NCBI GenBank assembly: GCA_944381615.1
Contig: CALWLT010000005.1
Coordinates: 1-64,000 of the forward strand
DNA from: an uncultured Lachnospiraceae bacterium
Lineage (GTDB): Bacteria > Bacillota > Clostridia > Lachnospirales > Lachnospiraceae
Length of the DNA: 64,000 nt
Direction: 5' to 3'
In this document: positions 34,951 through 43,448 of the stretch, one piece after another
How positions within the stretch are numbered: position 1 is the stretch's first letter
Layout of the letters: the number at the start of each line of letters is the position of its first letter
Notes under the pieces: model-generated
What the model was told of the DNA's origin: nothing
The model's input: the letters and a program-made list of their open reading frames with translations, nothing else
Database searches by the model: none
Position numbers and translations under genes: made by a program

Positions 34951-36678
34951 ATGAAGATCAGAAAATGGATGGCTCTGGCTCTGGCTTCAGCCATGTGCGG
35001 CGGCCTGCTGGCCGGCTGCAGCTCCGGCTCTTCGGAGACGGAGACGTCCGCCGGCGAGGCGCAGACGGAAGCGGCCGGCGCGGAGAGCGAGGCGGCGGGA
35101 GAAGCGCAGGGAGAGGCTTCGGCAGAAGGCTCCGGCGACAATGTCCTTCGCTATCACGTAACGACCCTGGTTGATTCCATGGATCCGGCGCTGTCCAACG
35201 ACTACACGTCCTGCGGTGTTCTCTCGCAGTGCATGATGGGTCTGAACACGAAGGATGCGTCCGGCGCTCCCGCATACGGGGTAGCGGAGAGCAAGGAGGT
35301 TTCCGAGGACGGCCTGACGCTGACCTGGAAGATCCGCGAGGATGCCGTGTGGGCGAACGGGGATCCGGTAACGGCGCACGATTTCGTGTACGCCTGGAGA
35401 AGAGTGGCGGATCCGGCGACGGCCAGCGACTATCAGTTCTTTATTCAGACGGCCTGCATCGCGAATGCGGAAGCCGTTATGAGCGGCGAGGCGCCAGTGG
35501 AAGAGCTGGGCGTTGTGGCAGAGGATGACAAGACGCTGGTGGTTACGCTGAGCAGCCCCTGCGCGATTTTTGATTACCTGATGACTTCGACCTGCTTCCT
35601 GCCGCTGAACCAGAGCTTCGTAGAGAGCTGCGGCGAGGAGTTTGCGACTTCTCCGGAGACGATCCTGTGCAACGGACCGTTCAAGGTATCCGGTTATGAG
35701 CCGTCCACGATGACGGTGGATCTGGTTAAGAACGACGCGTTCTTCGGCGCGGATGATGTGACGCTGGACGGCGTGCAGTTCCAGATCATTCTGGACAGCC
35801 AGACGGCGGCCCTTTCCTTCGAGAACGGCGATCTGGACGTAGTGACGCTGAACGGCAACCTGGTTGAGCAGTACCGCGACGACCCGAGATACTCCACCAG
35901 AAGCGACGGCTACAACTGGTATCTGTGCCCGAACCTGAACAAAGAGGGCTTAAACAACTTAAATATCCGTATGGCGCTTGCCAAGTCCTATGACAAGGAA
36001 GCGATCACGACCCGCGTGCTGAAGGACGGTTCTTCTCCGATGGACTTCTTCGTACCGGTCGGACTGGCGACGAACGCGCACGGCGAGGACTTCCGTGACG
36101 CGGCCGGCGACGGCTATGAGAGCTGGACGTACGACGTGGCGGCGGCTCAGGAGCTGTGGCAGGCAGGACTGGACGAGCTGGGCGTTGATTCCCTGTCCTA
36201 CACGCTGATGTGCGAGGATACGGATTCCTGCCAGGCGGTTGCCCAGTTCTTACAGAGCGAGTGGCAGACCAATCTGCCCGGCCTGACCATCGAGCTGCAG
36301 GTACTTCCCAAGAAGGCCCGCCTCGAGTACATGCAGAACGGCGAATATGACCTCGGTCTGACCCGCTGGGGCCCGGACTATGCCGATCCGATGACCGATC
36401 TGGATATGTGGGTAACCGGAAGCTCCACCAACTACTCTCAGTACTCCAATCCGGAGTATGACGAGATCATCGACTCCGCGAAGTACGGCGACCTGGCGCT
36501 GGATCAGGATGCCCGCTGGGAGGCGCTGGTAAACTGCGAGAAGATGCTGGCTGACGAGTGCGTGCTGTTCCCGATTTACGGACAGTCCGCAGCGGTTATG
36601 ACGAATCCGCAGGTACAGGGGATTCAGTATTATTCGGTAGGTATGCCGTACTTGTTCCTGAACGTTACGAAGAATTAA
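34951..36678 (+). CDS. Extracellular solute-binding lipoprotein, OppA/DppA family (SBP_bac_5)
   Basis: 575 residues from ATG 34951, AAAGGAGG upstream. The lipoprotein signal ends GGLLAGC (lipidated Cys at about 22), then an acidic Glu/Ala/Ser linker to residue 65. The binding domain shows the family signature DGLTLTWKIREDAVWANGDP and 'VTAHDFVYAWRRVADPATAS', and later LTRWGPDYADPMTDLD. It captures the substrate outside the membrane for the adjacent permease. The codons are strongly biased toward C/G-ending optimal ones plus GTT and GTA, as in highly expressed genes here. A strong terminator follows. Confidence 0.93.
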   Translation: MKIRKWMALALASAMCGGLLAGCSSGSSETETSAGEAQTEAAGAESEAAGEAQGEASAEGSGDNVLRYHVTTLVDSMDPALSNDYTSCGVLSQCMMGLNTKDASGAPAYGVAESKEVSEDGLTLTWKIREDAVWANGDPVTAHDFVYAWRRVADPATASDYQFFIQTACIANAEAVMSGEAPVEELGVVAEDDKTLVVTLSSPCAIFDYLMTSTCFLPLNQSFVESCGEEFATSPETILCNGPFKVSGYEPSTMTVDLVKNDAFFGADDVTLDGVQFQIILDSQTAALSFENGDLDVVTLNGNLVEQYRDDPRYSTRSDGYNWYLCPNLNKEGLNNLNIRMALAKSYDKEAITTRVLKDGSSPMDFFVPVGLATNAHGEDFRDAAGDGYESWTYDVAAAQELWQAGLDELGVDSLSYTLMCEDTDSCQAVAQFLQSEWQTNLPGLTIELQVLPKKARLEYMQNGEYDLGLTRWGPDYADPMTDLDMWVTGSSTNYSQYSNPEYDEIIDSAKYGDLALDQDARWEALVNCEKMLADECVLFPIYGQSAAVMTNPQVQGIQYYSVGMPYLFLNVTKN

Positions 36679-36697
36679 TTTTGCCAACCCCATACCT

Positions 36698-36742
36698 GGG
36701 GGCCGCAGCGGGCGCTGCCCGCCGCGGCCCCCGTTTAGTTTT
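36698..36742 (+). terminator. Terminator of the GH127/Opp operon
   Basis: GGGGGCCGC (36698-36706) pairs with GCGGCCCCC (36724-36732), with further inner pairing (GCGGGC/GCCCGC). GTTTAGTTTTG follows. Confidence 0.85.
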
Positions 36743-36984
36743 GTAATACTGAAACTCGGAAACGGGTTTTAAGGGCGTTTTTCCCTCAAAAACAGGGGTA
36801 AGAACCAGAAAAACAAGAAAGAAACAAAAGAAAATAACGAAAAAGAAACGGCCTTAAAAACATTGTAAAATCAGAAAAGATAACAGAAAAAGATACGTTA
36901 TTTTCAAGAAAAATAATCGAATGATGAAAAAATATCAAATAATTTCTGTCACAGTAAAAAAATATTTCAAATTGATGAAAATGT
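36743..36984. other. AT-rich stretch without genes
   Basis: About 240 bases, very A-rich on the plus strand (many AAAACAAGAAAGAAAC-like runs), upstream of the promoter at 36985. I see no ORF. A-rich upstream DNA of this kind may serve as an UP-element or curved region. Confidence 0.4.
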
Positions 36985-37018
36985 ATTGACATTTTTTGTA
37001 AAACGGAGTACGATAAAA
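36985..37018 (+). promoter_or_regulatory. Strong sigma-A promoter for the leader of the aldehyde oxidoreductase locus
   Basis: TTGACA at about 36987-36992, a 17-base spacer TTTTTTGTAAAACGGAG, and TACGAT at about 37010-37015. The -35 is consensus. The first coding ATG lies almost 300 bases downstream, leaving a long untranslated leader. Confidence 0.75.
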
Positions 37019-37021
37019 CCA

Positions 37022-37180
37022 GCGAAATCAACCGAATAAAGCGAGAGTTATTTTTCGAGCCGAAGGCGCTAAGTGGGAAGATCTCATATGCGCCGGGGCC
37101 AATGGGTACTGCCGGAAACGGCGGCGCCTTCCGTGTTTGAAAAGAAAGTAATGCGCGTTTTCTTGATGAGGATCAGAAGG
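37022..37180 (+). ncRNA. Structured leader RNA, riboswitch candidate of unknown class
   Basis: About 160 transcribed bases with clear pairing. GAAGGCGC (near 37061) can pair with GCGCCTTC (near 37126) to close a domain. Inside it lie a tetraloop hairpin GCCG-GAAA-CGGC and a possible GGCGC/GCGCC pairing that competes with the closing stem. The domain is followed directly by two intrinsic terminators before the first gene. I could not match it to a riboswitch class from memory; a molybdenum-cofactor sensor would suit the genes but is only a guess. It might also be a separate small RNA. Confidence 0.5.
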
Positions 37181-37207
37181 GGACAAAAGGGATTTTGTCT
37201 GTTTTTT
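37181..37207 (+). terminator. Leader terminator 1
   Basis: GACAAAA (37182-37188), loop GGGA, TTTTGTC (37193-37199), with an extra G-T pair at the base, followed by TGTTTTTT. It lies inside the leader, more than 100 bases before the first start codon, so expression of the downstream genes needs read-through or antitermination. Confidence 0.75.
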
Positions 37208-37225
37208 GCTATCATACGGAGAGAG

Positions 37226-37257
37226 CGGAACTGTCTTTTCAGACGGTTCCGTTTTTT
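37226..37257 (+). terminator. Leader terminator 2
   Basis: CGGAACTGTC (37226-37235) pairs with GACGGTTCCG (37242-37251; one G-U pair) and is followed by TTTTTT. It is the second of two terminators in tandem, 53 bases before the first ATG, with no further promoter visible in between. Confidence 0.85.
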
Positions 37258-37309
37258 ATTGGGGGAATTCCGGTTCCTGAAAAAAGCCGCAGGATTGACG
37301 GGGGAGAAG

Positions 37310-37741
37310 ATGGAGAGGGACATTTTAAGACTGAATGAACTGCTTTTATCCGGACGCTGCTGCGCCCAGGCGCTGACGGCGCTGGGACTTGAGTTAAGAG
37401 GCGAGGAAAACGAGCAGCTTCTGACGGCCGCGGCGGCGCTCTGCCAGGGGATCCGCAGCGGGATGACCTGCGGGGCGCTGACGGGCGCGGCCATGATGAT
37501 GAATCTGTTTGCGCCGGAGGATGCGATGCGCGAGCTGATCCCGGAGCTGACGCAGTGGTTTAAGGAGACGTACGGCGAGGCCTACGGCTCGGCGGACTGC
37601 GACGCGATTCTGGAGGGGAACCCGGCCAACCGGGCGCGCTGTCCCGGGATTGTGGAGAATACCTACCGCAGGGCGAGAGAGCTTCTGGAGGATGCGGGTG
37701 TGGATTTTGACGCGCTCTTAGATCGCCTGGAGGAGGCATAG
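37310..37741 (+). CDS. C-GCAxxG-C-C family protein (DVU_1555-like)
   Basis: 143 residues from ATG 37310. I prefer this start because GGGGGAG precedes it and the upstream frame runs through both leader terminators. Conserved positions are GRCCAQ near the N-terminus, GMTCGALTGAA in the middle (the C-GAxxG core), then GSADCDAIL and ARCPGIVE. The family is small, Cys-rich, redox-related or metal-binding, with no proven activity. It is the first gene of the aldehyde oxidoreductase block. From memory, relatives of this subtype accompany the same partners in Desulfovibrio (DVU_1555 family). Confidence 0.8.
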   Translation: MERDILRLNELLLSGRCCAQALTALGLELRGEENEQLLTAAAALCQGIRSGMTCGALTGAAMMMNLFAPEDAMRELIPELTQWFKETYGEAYGSADCDAILEGNPANRARCPGIVENTYRRARELLEDAGVDFDALLDRLEEA

Positions 37742-37877
37742 AGCCGGAGCCGGCACGTATCCTGCGCGGCCGGGCGCTGAGAAACGATATTACAGGCCCG
37801 CGGGTCTTTAATATGAAAGCTTTGGGGATTTGTTTTACGAAAGCTTTAAAAAATTTATATAAGGAGGAAATCACGCC

Positions 37878-40799
37878 ATGAAATTGAGAAAAATGGTACT
37901 GAAGATCAACGGTGTCGAGCGGATCTTCATGTGCGATCCGGAGCATGACAAGCTTTCGGACGTCCTTCGCCGGCTGGGGCTGACCGGCGTCAAGGTAGGC
38001 TGCGGTACGGGTGTCTGCGGCTCCTGTTCCGTCATCCTGAACGGAAAGGTAATCCGTTCCTGTACGAAGAAGATCACGCAGGTCGAGGAGTATTCCGAGA
38101 TTACCACGATCGAGGGAATCGGAACGCCGCAGCATCTGCATCCTCTTCAGGTTGCCTGGATGCAGCGCGGCGCCGTACAGTGCGGCTTCTGCGTACCGGG
38201 CTTCATCGTTTCCGCATACGCCCTGCTTCAGGAGAACCTGAACCCGACCCGCGAGGAGGTCCGCGACTGGTTCCAGAAGACGAGAAACGTATGCCGCTGC
38301 ACGGGCTACAAGCAGATTGTAGACGCGGTTATGGACGCTGCCAGAGTGATGCGCGGCGAGTGCGATATCGAGGATATCAAGTTCCATAATCCGGAAGACG
38401 GCGAGTACTACGGCAAGCCGATCGTCCGTCCCGACTCTCTGGCGAAGGTCTGCGGCCTTGCGGATTACGGCGACGATCAGGCGCTGAAGATGCCCGACGG
38501 CACGCTGTACGCGGCGGTTGTTCAGCCGAGAGTGGCGCATCACGCCAAGATCCTGGCGATCCACACCGAGGAAGCCGAGAAGATGCCGGGCGTGGTAAAG
38601 GTTATCACGGCCAAGGATATCCTTGCGGCAGGCGGAACCAACCTGATGGCAGAGGGACAGTTCCACGAGAGAAGTACGGTTATGGTGCCGTCCCGTAAGG
38701 TTCTTCAGGATGAGAAGATCTTCCGCTACGGCGACGTTGTGGCCCTGGTTGTGGCGACGAGCCACCGTCAGGCGAGAGAGGCTGCGGCCAAGGTTACGGT
38801 AGAGATCGAGAAGCTGCCGGAGTACCTGACCTACCTGGATGCCGTTATGCCTGACGCGATGCGCATCCATGAGGATACGCCCAACATCTTCGCCGAGCAG
38901 CCCGTATTAAAGGGAGCCGGCCTTGAGGATGCCGAGGAGGTTAAGGAGATCATCGACAAGGCGCCGCACGTGGTAGAGGGAAGCTTCATGTCCACCCGCG
39001 AGCCGCATCTGTCCATCGAGGGCTGCGTGCTTCAGTCCTACTGGGGCGACGACGGCCTGCTGACCATCCAGTGCAAGTCGCAGTGTACATACTCCTCCAT
39101 CGGACGTCTCGGAAACTGCCTGGGCGTGCCGAAGGACAAATACAGAATTATCATGAACCCGACGGGCGCGAGCTTCGGCTGGTCCACCAACGCCGGCGAC
39201 CTGGCGCTGTGCGCGGCCTGCACGGTTGTAACCGGCGAGCCGGTATCCCTGTCCATGTCCTATGAAGAGCATCAGCACTTCAGCGGCAAGAGATGCCCGG
39301 CCTACTCCAACGGACGTCTGGCCTGCGATGACGACGGCAAGATCCTGGCGGTTGAGTTCGATTTCGGTATGGACCACGGCGCATACTCCTGGGGCGGCGA
39401 CGACGTTATGACGAAGCCGGCGCGTTTCGCGTTCTTCCCCTACAGCATTCCCAACGTAGCGGGCCTGGTTCGTGTGGCCAATGTAAACCACGCGTTCGGT
39501 ACGGCTTACAGAAGCTATGGTTCTCCGCAGGCCTATACGCTGTCCGAGCCGCTGATGGATATGATGGCGGAAGAGCTGGGCATGGATCCGTTCGAGTTCC
39601 GCTATAAGAACATCTGCCGTGAGGGCGAGACCAATATCAACAGCTATCCGTTCCCGCAGTATCCGATGGAGAAGATGATGGATACCATGCGGCCGATCTA
39701 TGAGAAGGCCGTTGCGGATGCCAAGGCGGCCGATACGCCGGAGAAACGGCGCGGCGTAGGCCTTGCATGGGGCGGATTCAACGTAACCGAGGGTGTTTCC
39801 GACAGCGCCGAGGTTGCTCTGGAGCTTCTTCCGGACGGCCGGATCCGCAAGTACGACACCTGGCATACGATGGGCCAGGGCGGCGCGGTAGGTTCTGTGA
39901 TGGTAACGCTGGAGGCTTTAAAAGAGCTGAAGCTGACGCCCGAGGATATTCATCTGGTACAGAATGACACCAAGCTCTGCCCGGATACGGGTATGGCCGG
40001 CGCGAGCCGTTCCCTGTACATGGACGGCAACGCGACCAAGATTGCGGCGGAGAAGCTGCTGAACGCCATGAGAAAGGCCGACGGCACGTTCCGCACCTAC
40101 GACGAGATGAAGGCGGAAGGCATCGAGACCAAGTATCTCGGACGCTATGAGACGACTGCGACGCCCGGTCTGTGCCGTCTGGATCCGAATACCGGTATCG
40201 GCGACCCGACCCCGGCATTTACCTACTGCCTGAACCTGGCGGAGGTTGAGGTCGACACGGCGACCGGCAAGACCACGGTTCTCAAGTTTACCTGCGTGGA
40301 CTTCGTAGGACGCATCGGCAACATCGACGCGGTCAACGGACAGGCCTACAGCGGCATCATGCACAGCATCGGCTTTGCCCTGAAGGAAGATTACCATGAT
40401 GTGAAGAAGCACGCCAACATGTTCGGCGCCGGCACTTCCTACATCAAGGACGTCCCGGACGACATCACGCTGGTTCATCTGGACGGCGAGATCTCGGACG
40501 GCCCGTTCGGTTCTTCGGGAGCTTCCGAGGCGTTCCAGGCATCCGGCCACTGCGCGGTACTGAACGGTATTTACAACGCCTGCGGCGTCCGCATCCATGA
40601 GATGCCGGCTCTGCCCGAGAAGGTTAAGGCCGGACTTGACGCCATCGCGAAGGGCGAGAAGCCGTACGAGCCCAAGAAGTATTTCCTTGGCTCCGACCTC
40701 TACGAGGAGCTGGAGAACATCAAGGAGAATCCGGTACAGGTAGGCGGCGGCGACTTCTACGTATCGCTTGACGATCCTGACGCGGAGCGTCCGTTCTAA
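37878..40799 (+). CDS. Molybdenum aldehyde oxidoreductase, single-chain Mop/AOR type
   Basis: 973 residues, AAGGAGG 8 bases upstream. Residues 1-75 form a plant-type [2Fe-2S] domain (GCGTGVCGSCSVI ... SCTKK); 76-160 form the second [2Fe-2S] domain (QCGFCVPGF ... CRCTGYKQI). The molybdenum-binding domains follow without any FAD domain, as in Desulfovibrio gigas Mop: a Gln loop GQGGAVGSVMV and the catalytic Glu in GSSGASEAFQASG. Such enzymes oxidise aldehydes to acids with water, using a molybdopterin cytosine dinucleotide cofactor. The FAD-less design implies an external electron acceptor, and the next gene encodes a suitable one. Codon use is that of a highly expressed gene. Confidence 0.93.
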   Translation: MKLRKMVLKINGVERIFMCDPEHDKLSDVLRRLGLTGVKVGCGTGVCGSCSVILNGKVIRSCTKKITQVEEYSEITTIEGIGTPQHLHPLQVAWMQRGAVQCGFCVPGFIVSAYALLQENLNPTREEVRDWFQKTRNVCRCTGYKQIVDAVMDAARVMRGECDIEDIKFHNPEDGEYYGKPIVRPDSLAKVCGLADYGDDQALKMPDGTLYAAVVQPRVAHHAKILAIHTEEAEKMPGVVKVITAKDILAAGGTNLMAEGQFHERSTVMVPSRKVLQDEKIFRYGDVVALVVATSHRQAREAAAKVTVEIEKLPEYLTYLDAVMPDAMRIHEDTPNIFAEQPVLKGAGLEDAEEVKEIIDKAPHVVEGSFMSTREPHLSIEGCVLQSYWGDDGLLTIQCKSQCTYSSIGRLGNCLGVPKDKYRIIMNPTGASFGWSTNAGDLALCAACTVVTGEPVSLSMSYEEHQHFSGKRCPAYSNGRLACDDDGKILAVEFDFGMDHGAYSWGGDDVMTKPARFAFFPYSIPNVAGLVRVANVNHAFGTAYRSYGSPQAYTLSEPLMDMMAEELGMDPFEFRYKNICREGETNINSYPFPQYPMEKMMDTMRPIYEKAVADAKAADTPEKRRGVGLAWGGFNVTEGVSDSAEVALELLPDGRIRKYDTWHTMGQGGAVGSVMVTLEALKELKLTPEDIHLVQNDTKLCPDTGMAGASRSLYMDGNATKIAAEKLLNAMRKADGTFRTYDEMKAEGIETKYLGRYETTATPGLCRLDPNTGIGDPTPAFTYCLNLAEVEVDTATGKTTVLKFTCVDFVGRIGNIDAVNGQAYSGIMHSIGFALKEDYHDVKKHANMFGAGTSYIKDVPDDITLVHLDGEISDGPFGSSGASEAFQASGHCAVLNGIYNACGVRIHEMPALPEKVKAGLDAIAKGEKPYEPKKYFLGSDLYEELENIKENPVQVGGGDFYVSLDDPDAERPF

Positions 40800-40948
40800 T
40801 TTTCATCAGCAACAAAAACTGAAGCACTGCTGTTTCTCCCCGCTTCCCTGTGGGGCGGGGAGAAAACTGGGGCGGAAGGTTCTTCCCCGTGCGCTCTGCT
40901 GCAACACAGCCGGAGCCGCGGGGATTTTTGGTATTGGCAGGAGGTTTT

Positions 40949-43207
40949 ATGAGTTTTCTGGAGGATTTTGAAAAGACGCTGGCGGAAAAATGCCGTCAGA
41001 ATGAGCCGCCGTTCTGTCAGGCGGCCTGTCCCTTTCATCTGGAGATCCGGGATCTGGAGGAAAAATGGAAGAAGGGCCGTTTTAATGCGGCATACCGGAC
41101 GTATCAGAATACGGTAGGGTTTCCCGGGATTGTGGCGAAGCTCTGCGGCCGTCCCTGCGAGAGGGCCTGCGTGCGCGCGCGCATCGACGCGCCGGTGTCG
41201 CTGGGGCTTCTGGAAGAGGCGACGGTCCGTCTGGCGAAGCGGAAAACCCCTAACGCCTATAACCTGCCTTCCAAGGGGCGGAAAATCGCCATCGTCGGCG
41301 GCGGCTTAAGCGGGCTGGGCTGCGCCCTGCGCCTGTGCAATAAAAAATACGAGGTAACGGTGTTTGAAAGGGAGGAGGTTCCCGGCGGACGGGGCCGCGC
41401 GCAGATGGACGCGCAGGAGTTTGACCGGGAAATCCAGAATCAGTTTCAGTTTGAAGCGCCAGCGTGGCGGCTGGGACAGGAGGTAACCTCGCTGGAAGCG
41501 CTGCGGGAGGAATTCGAGGCGATCTATGTGGCCACCGGCCCCGGCGGAGCGGATTTCGGTCTGAAGGCGGACGCGGGCGGCGCGTTTGCCACCACGACGC
41601 CCGGCGTGTTCATGGGCGGCGGGCTGACCGGCTCGGATCCGATGACGGCGCTGGCGGACGGGCTTGACGCGTCCCATGCGATCGAGCGCTTTCTGAAGAC
41701 CGGCGGCATGAATGAGCCGCATCAGAGAAAGGGGACGCTTCTGGAGCTGAATGAATCCCTGATTGAGAAAAAGGAGCCGGTGCTGCCGGCCGATCCGGCG
41801 GGGTATACGGCGGAGGAGGCGATGCAGGAGATCGCGCGCTGCGAGCGCTGTTCCTGCGATGCCTGCATGAAGGCCTGCGATCTGATGCGCACGTTTGAGA
41901 AGACGCCGCGGCGGATCTGGGAAGAGGTGTACATAACGATCCGGCCGGGCACGCTTTCGCGCGACGGGACCTGGGCAACGCGCTTGATCGCCACCTGCGA
42001 TCAGTGCGGCCTGTGCAAGGCCGTCTGCCCGCAGAAGATCGATCTGGGCGAATTTTTCCTGGAGAGCCGCCGGGCGATGCACGACAAGGGGGCCATGCCC
42101 TGGCCGTATCATGATTTCTGGCTGCGGGATATGGAATTTTCCGCGAAAGAGGCGAAAGTCTGCCGCCGGCCGAAGGGGAAAGAAACGAGCGAATACGCCT
42201 TTTTCCCGGGCTGCCAGATGGCCGGTTCGGATGAGCGCTACGTGACGAAAACGTACGAATGGCTTCTTTCCAAAAAACCGGATACGGCGATGTGGATGAC
42301 CTGCTGCGGCGCGCCGGCGGAGTGGGCCGCCGACCAGACGCGTTATCAGGCGTATCTGGATACGCTTAAGGCGGAATGGCGGGAGTTGGGAGAGCCGACG
42401 GTTATTTTTGCCTGCGCAAACTGCAGGAAGCTTTTTAAACAGTATCTGCCGGAGATCCCCGGCGTGTTTCTTCCCGAGGTAATGGAAGAGTGGGGCATCG
42501 AGCCGGCCGCGCCGGAGGAAGGGGCGGAATTTGCAGAGACTTACGCCGTCTTTGATCCGTGCACCAGCCGGGAATTCCCTGAACTGCAGGACAGCGTGCG
42601 CCGCCTGATGGACGCGCACGGGCTGAAGCGGGAGAGCCTGCGCTATGAGAAGGAGAAGGCGCGCTGCTGCGGCTACGGCGGCCATATCGGGATCGCGGCG
42701 TCTGCCTATACCAGACGCGTGGCCCATCTGCGCAGCGAGGAGAGCGCGCGCCCGTATCTGACGTACTGCGTCAACTGCCGGGAATCCTTCGCGGGGCAGG
42801 AAAAGGAAGTCATCCATTTTCTGGACTGGATCTTCGGCATCAACGGCGGCCGCCGGCCGCCGGCGACGGTAACGGAGAAGCGCAGCCGGAGGCTGGCGGC
42901 GAAAAAGCGGCTTTTGGAGATATTCTGGCAGGAGACGGTAAAGGAGGAAGCGCGGATGCAGCTGGAGGTAACGAAGGAGCTGGAGCGAAAGCTCTCGGAC
43001 AGCCAGATCCTGGTTCAGGATATGGAGGAGGTCATTGCCCACTGCGAGAAAGAACAGGCCGGGGCGCTGGATCCGGAGACGGGACACGTCATCGGCCACC
43101 TGAAGATACAGAATATCACGTACTGGGCGGAATACGAGGCGCTGGAAGGCGGCGGCTACAGGCTGTGGAACGGATATTCACACCGCATGAATCTGGAGGG
43201 AGAGTGA
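40949..43207 (+). CDS. NAD(P)-disulfide-oxidoreductase-like/dicluster-binding electron-transfer protein (DVU_1558-like)
   Basis: 752 residues from ATG 40949 (GGCAGGAGG upstream). Domain order: a GltD/DPYD-like Fe-S N-terminus (CQAACPFHLEIRD; CGRPCERAC), and a Rossmann FAD site (KIAIVGGGLSGLGCALRL) with a shortened FAD domain. Then come a ferredoxin-like pair (CERCSCDACMKAC; CDQCGLCKAVCP) and a heterodisulfide-reductase-type CCG domain twice (FFPGCQMAG ... TCCGAPAEW ... CANCRKL; FDPCTSREF ... RCCGYGGHI ... CVNCRE). A helical C-terminus completes it. The NAD-binding half seems reduced. It looks built to pass electrons from the aldehyde oxidoreductase to a disulfide, quinone or ferredoxin. From memory NCBI names such proteins 'pyridine nucleotide-disulfide oxidoreductase/dicluster-binding protein'. 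Confidence 0.85.
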   Translation: MSFLEDFEKTLAEKCRQNEPPFCQAACPFHLEIRDLEEKWKKGRFNAAYRTYQNTVGFPGIVAKLCGRPCERACVRARIDAPVSLGLLEEATVRLAKRKTPNAYNLPSKGRKIAIVGGGLSGLGCALRLCNKKYEVTVFEREEVPGGRGRAQMDAQEFDREIQNQFQFEAPAWRLGQEVTSLEALREEFEAIYVATGPGGADFGLKADAGGAFATTTPGVFMGGGLTGSDPMTALADGLDASHAIERFLKTGGMNEPHQRKGTLLELNESLIEKKEPVLPADPAGYTAEEAMQEIARCERCSCDACMKACDLMRTFEKTPRRIWEEVYITIRPGTLSRDGTWATRLIATCDQCGLCKAVCPQKIDLGEFFLESRRAMHDKGAMPWPYHDFWLRDMEFSAKEAKVCRRPKGKETSEYAFFPGCQMAGSDERYVTKTYEWLLSKKPDTAMWMTCCGAPAEWAADQTRYQAYLDTLKAEWRELGEPTVIFACANCRKLFKQYLPEIPGVFLPEVMEEWGIEPAAPEEGAEFAETYAVFDPCTSREFPELQDSVRRLMDAHGLKRESLRYEKEKARCCGYGGHIGIAASAYTRRVAHLRSEESARPYLTYCVNCRESFAGQEKEVIHFLDWIFGINGGRRPPATVTEKRSRRLAAKKRLLEIFWQETVKEEARMQLEVTKELERKLSDSQILVQDMEEVIAHCEKEQAGALDPETGHVIGHLKIQNITYWAEYEALEGGGYRLWNGYSHRMNLEGE

Positions 43208-43211
43208 TCGG

Positions 43212-43448
43212 ATGCCGACGATAGACGGAGGAGGAAGAGATCAGAGGCTGAAGGAGGCCTTTGAGCGGGAGGTAATCTGCCGCCGCTGCGGCGTAAAGAT
43301 GGAGGCCAGAAAGACGTTTTTTGACTATCTGGGGCATAACTTCCACACGGAGGTGCTGTGCTGCCCGAAATGCGGCGAGGTGTTTATCCCGGAGAAGCTG
43401 GTAAAGGGCCGTATGGCGCAGGTAGAGCAGGAGCTGGAGGATAAATGA
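43212..43448 (+). CDS. Small CxxC redox/zinc-ribbon protein (DVU_1557-like)
   Basis: 78 residues. Two Cys pairs, CRRCGVKM and CCPKCGEVF, form a rubredoxin- or zinc-ribbon-like site, with a conserved helix-turn (KTFFDYLGHNFHTEVL) between them. It sits 4 bases after the dicluster protein gene and overlaps the radical SAM gene by 4 bases (ATGA type), so translation is coupled. Its partner in a metal- or sulfur-handling step is probably the radical SAM protein or the oxidoreductase. Function unknown. Confidence 0.8.
   Translation: MPTIDGGGRDQRLKEAFEREVICRRCGVKMEARKTFFDYLGHNFHTEVLCCPKCGEVFIPEKLVKGRMAQVEQELEDK

Noticed and set aside
37022-37180. Naming the leader a Moco (molybdenum cofactor) riboswitch
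   Set aside because: The gene context fits, but I could not match the conserved sequence of that class from memory, so only an unassigned structured RNA is reported.
37073-37309. Longer start for the C-GCAxxG-C-C gene
   Set aside because: It would translate through the leader structure and both terminators as a basic, unlike-protein sequence.
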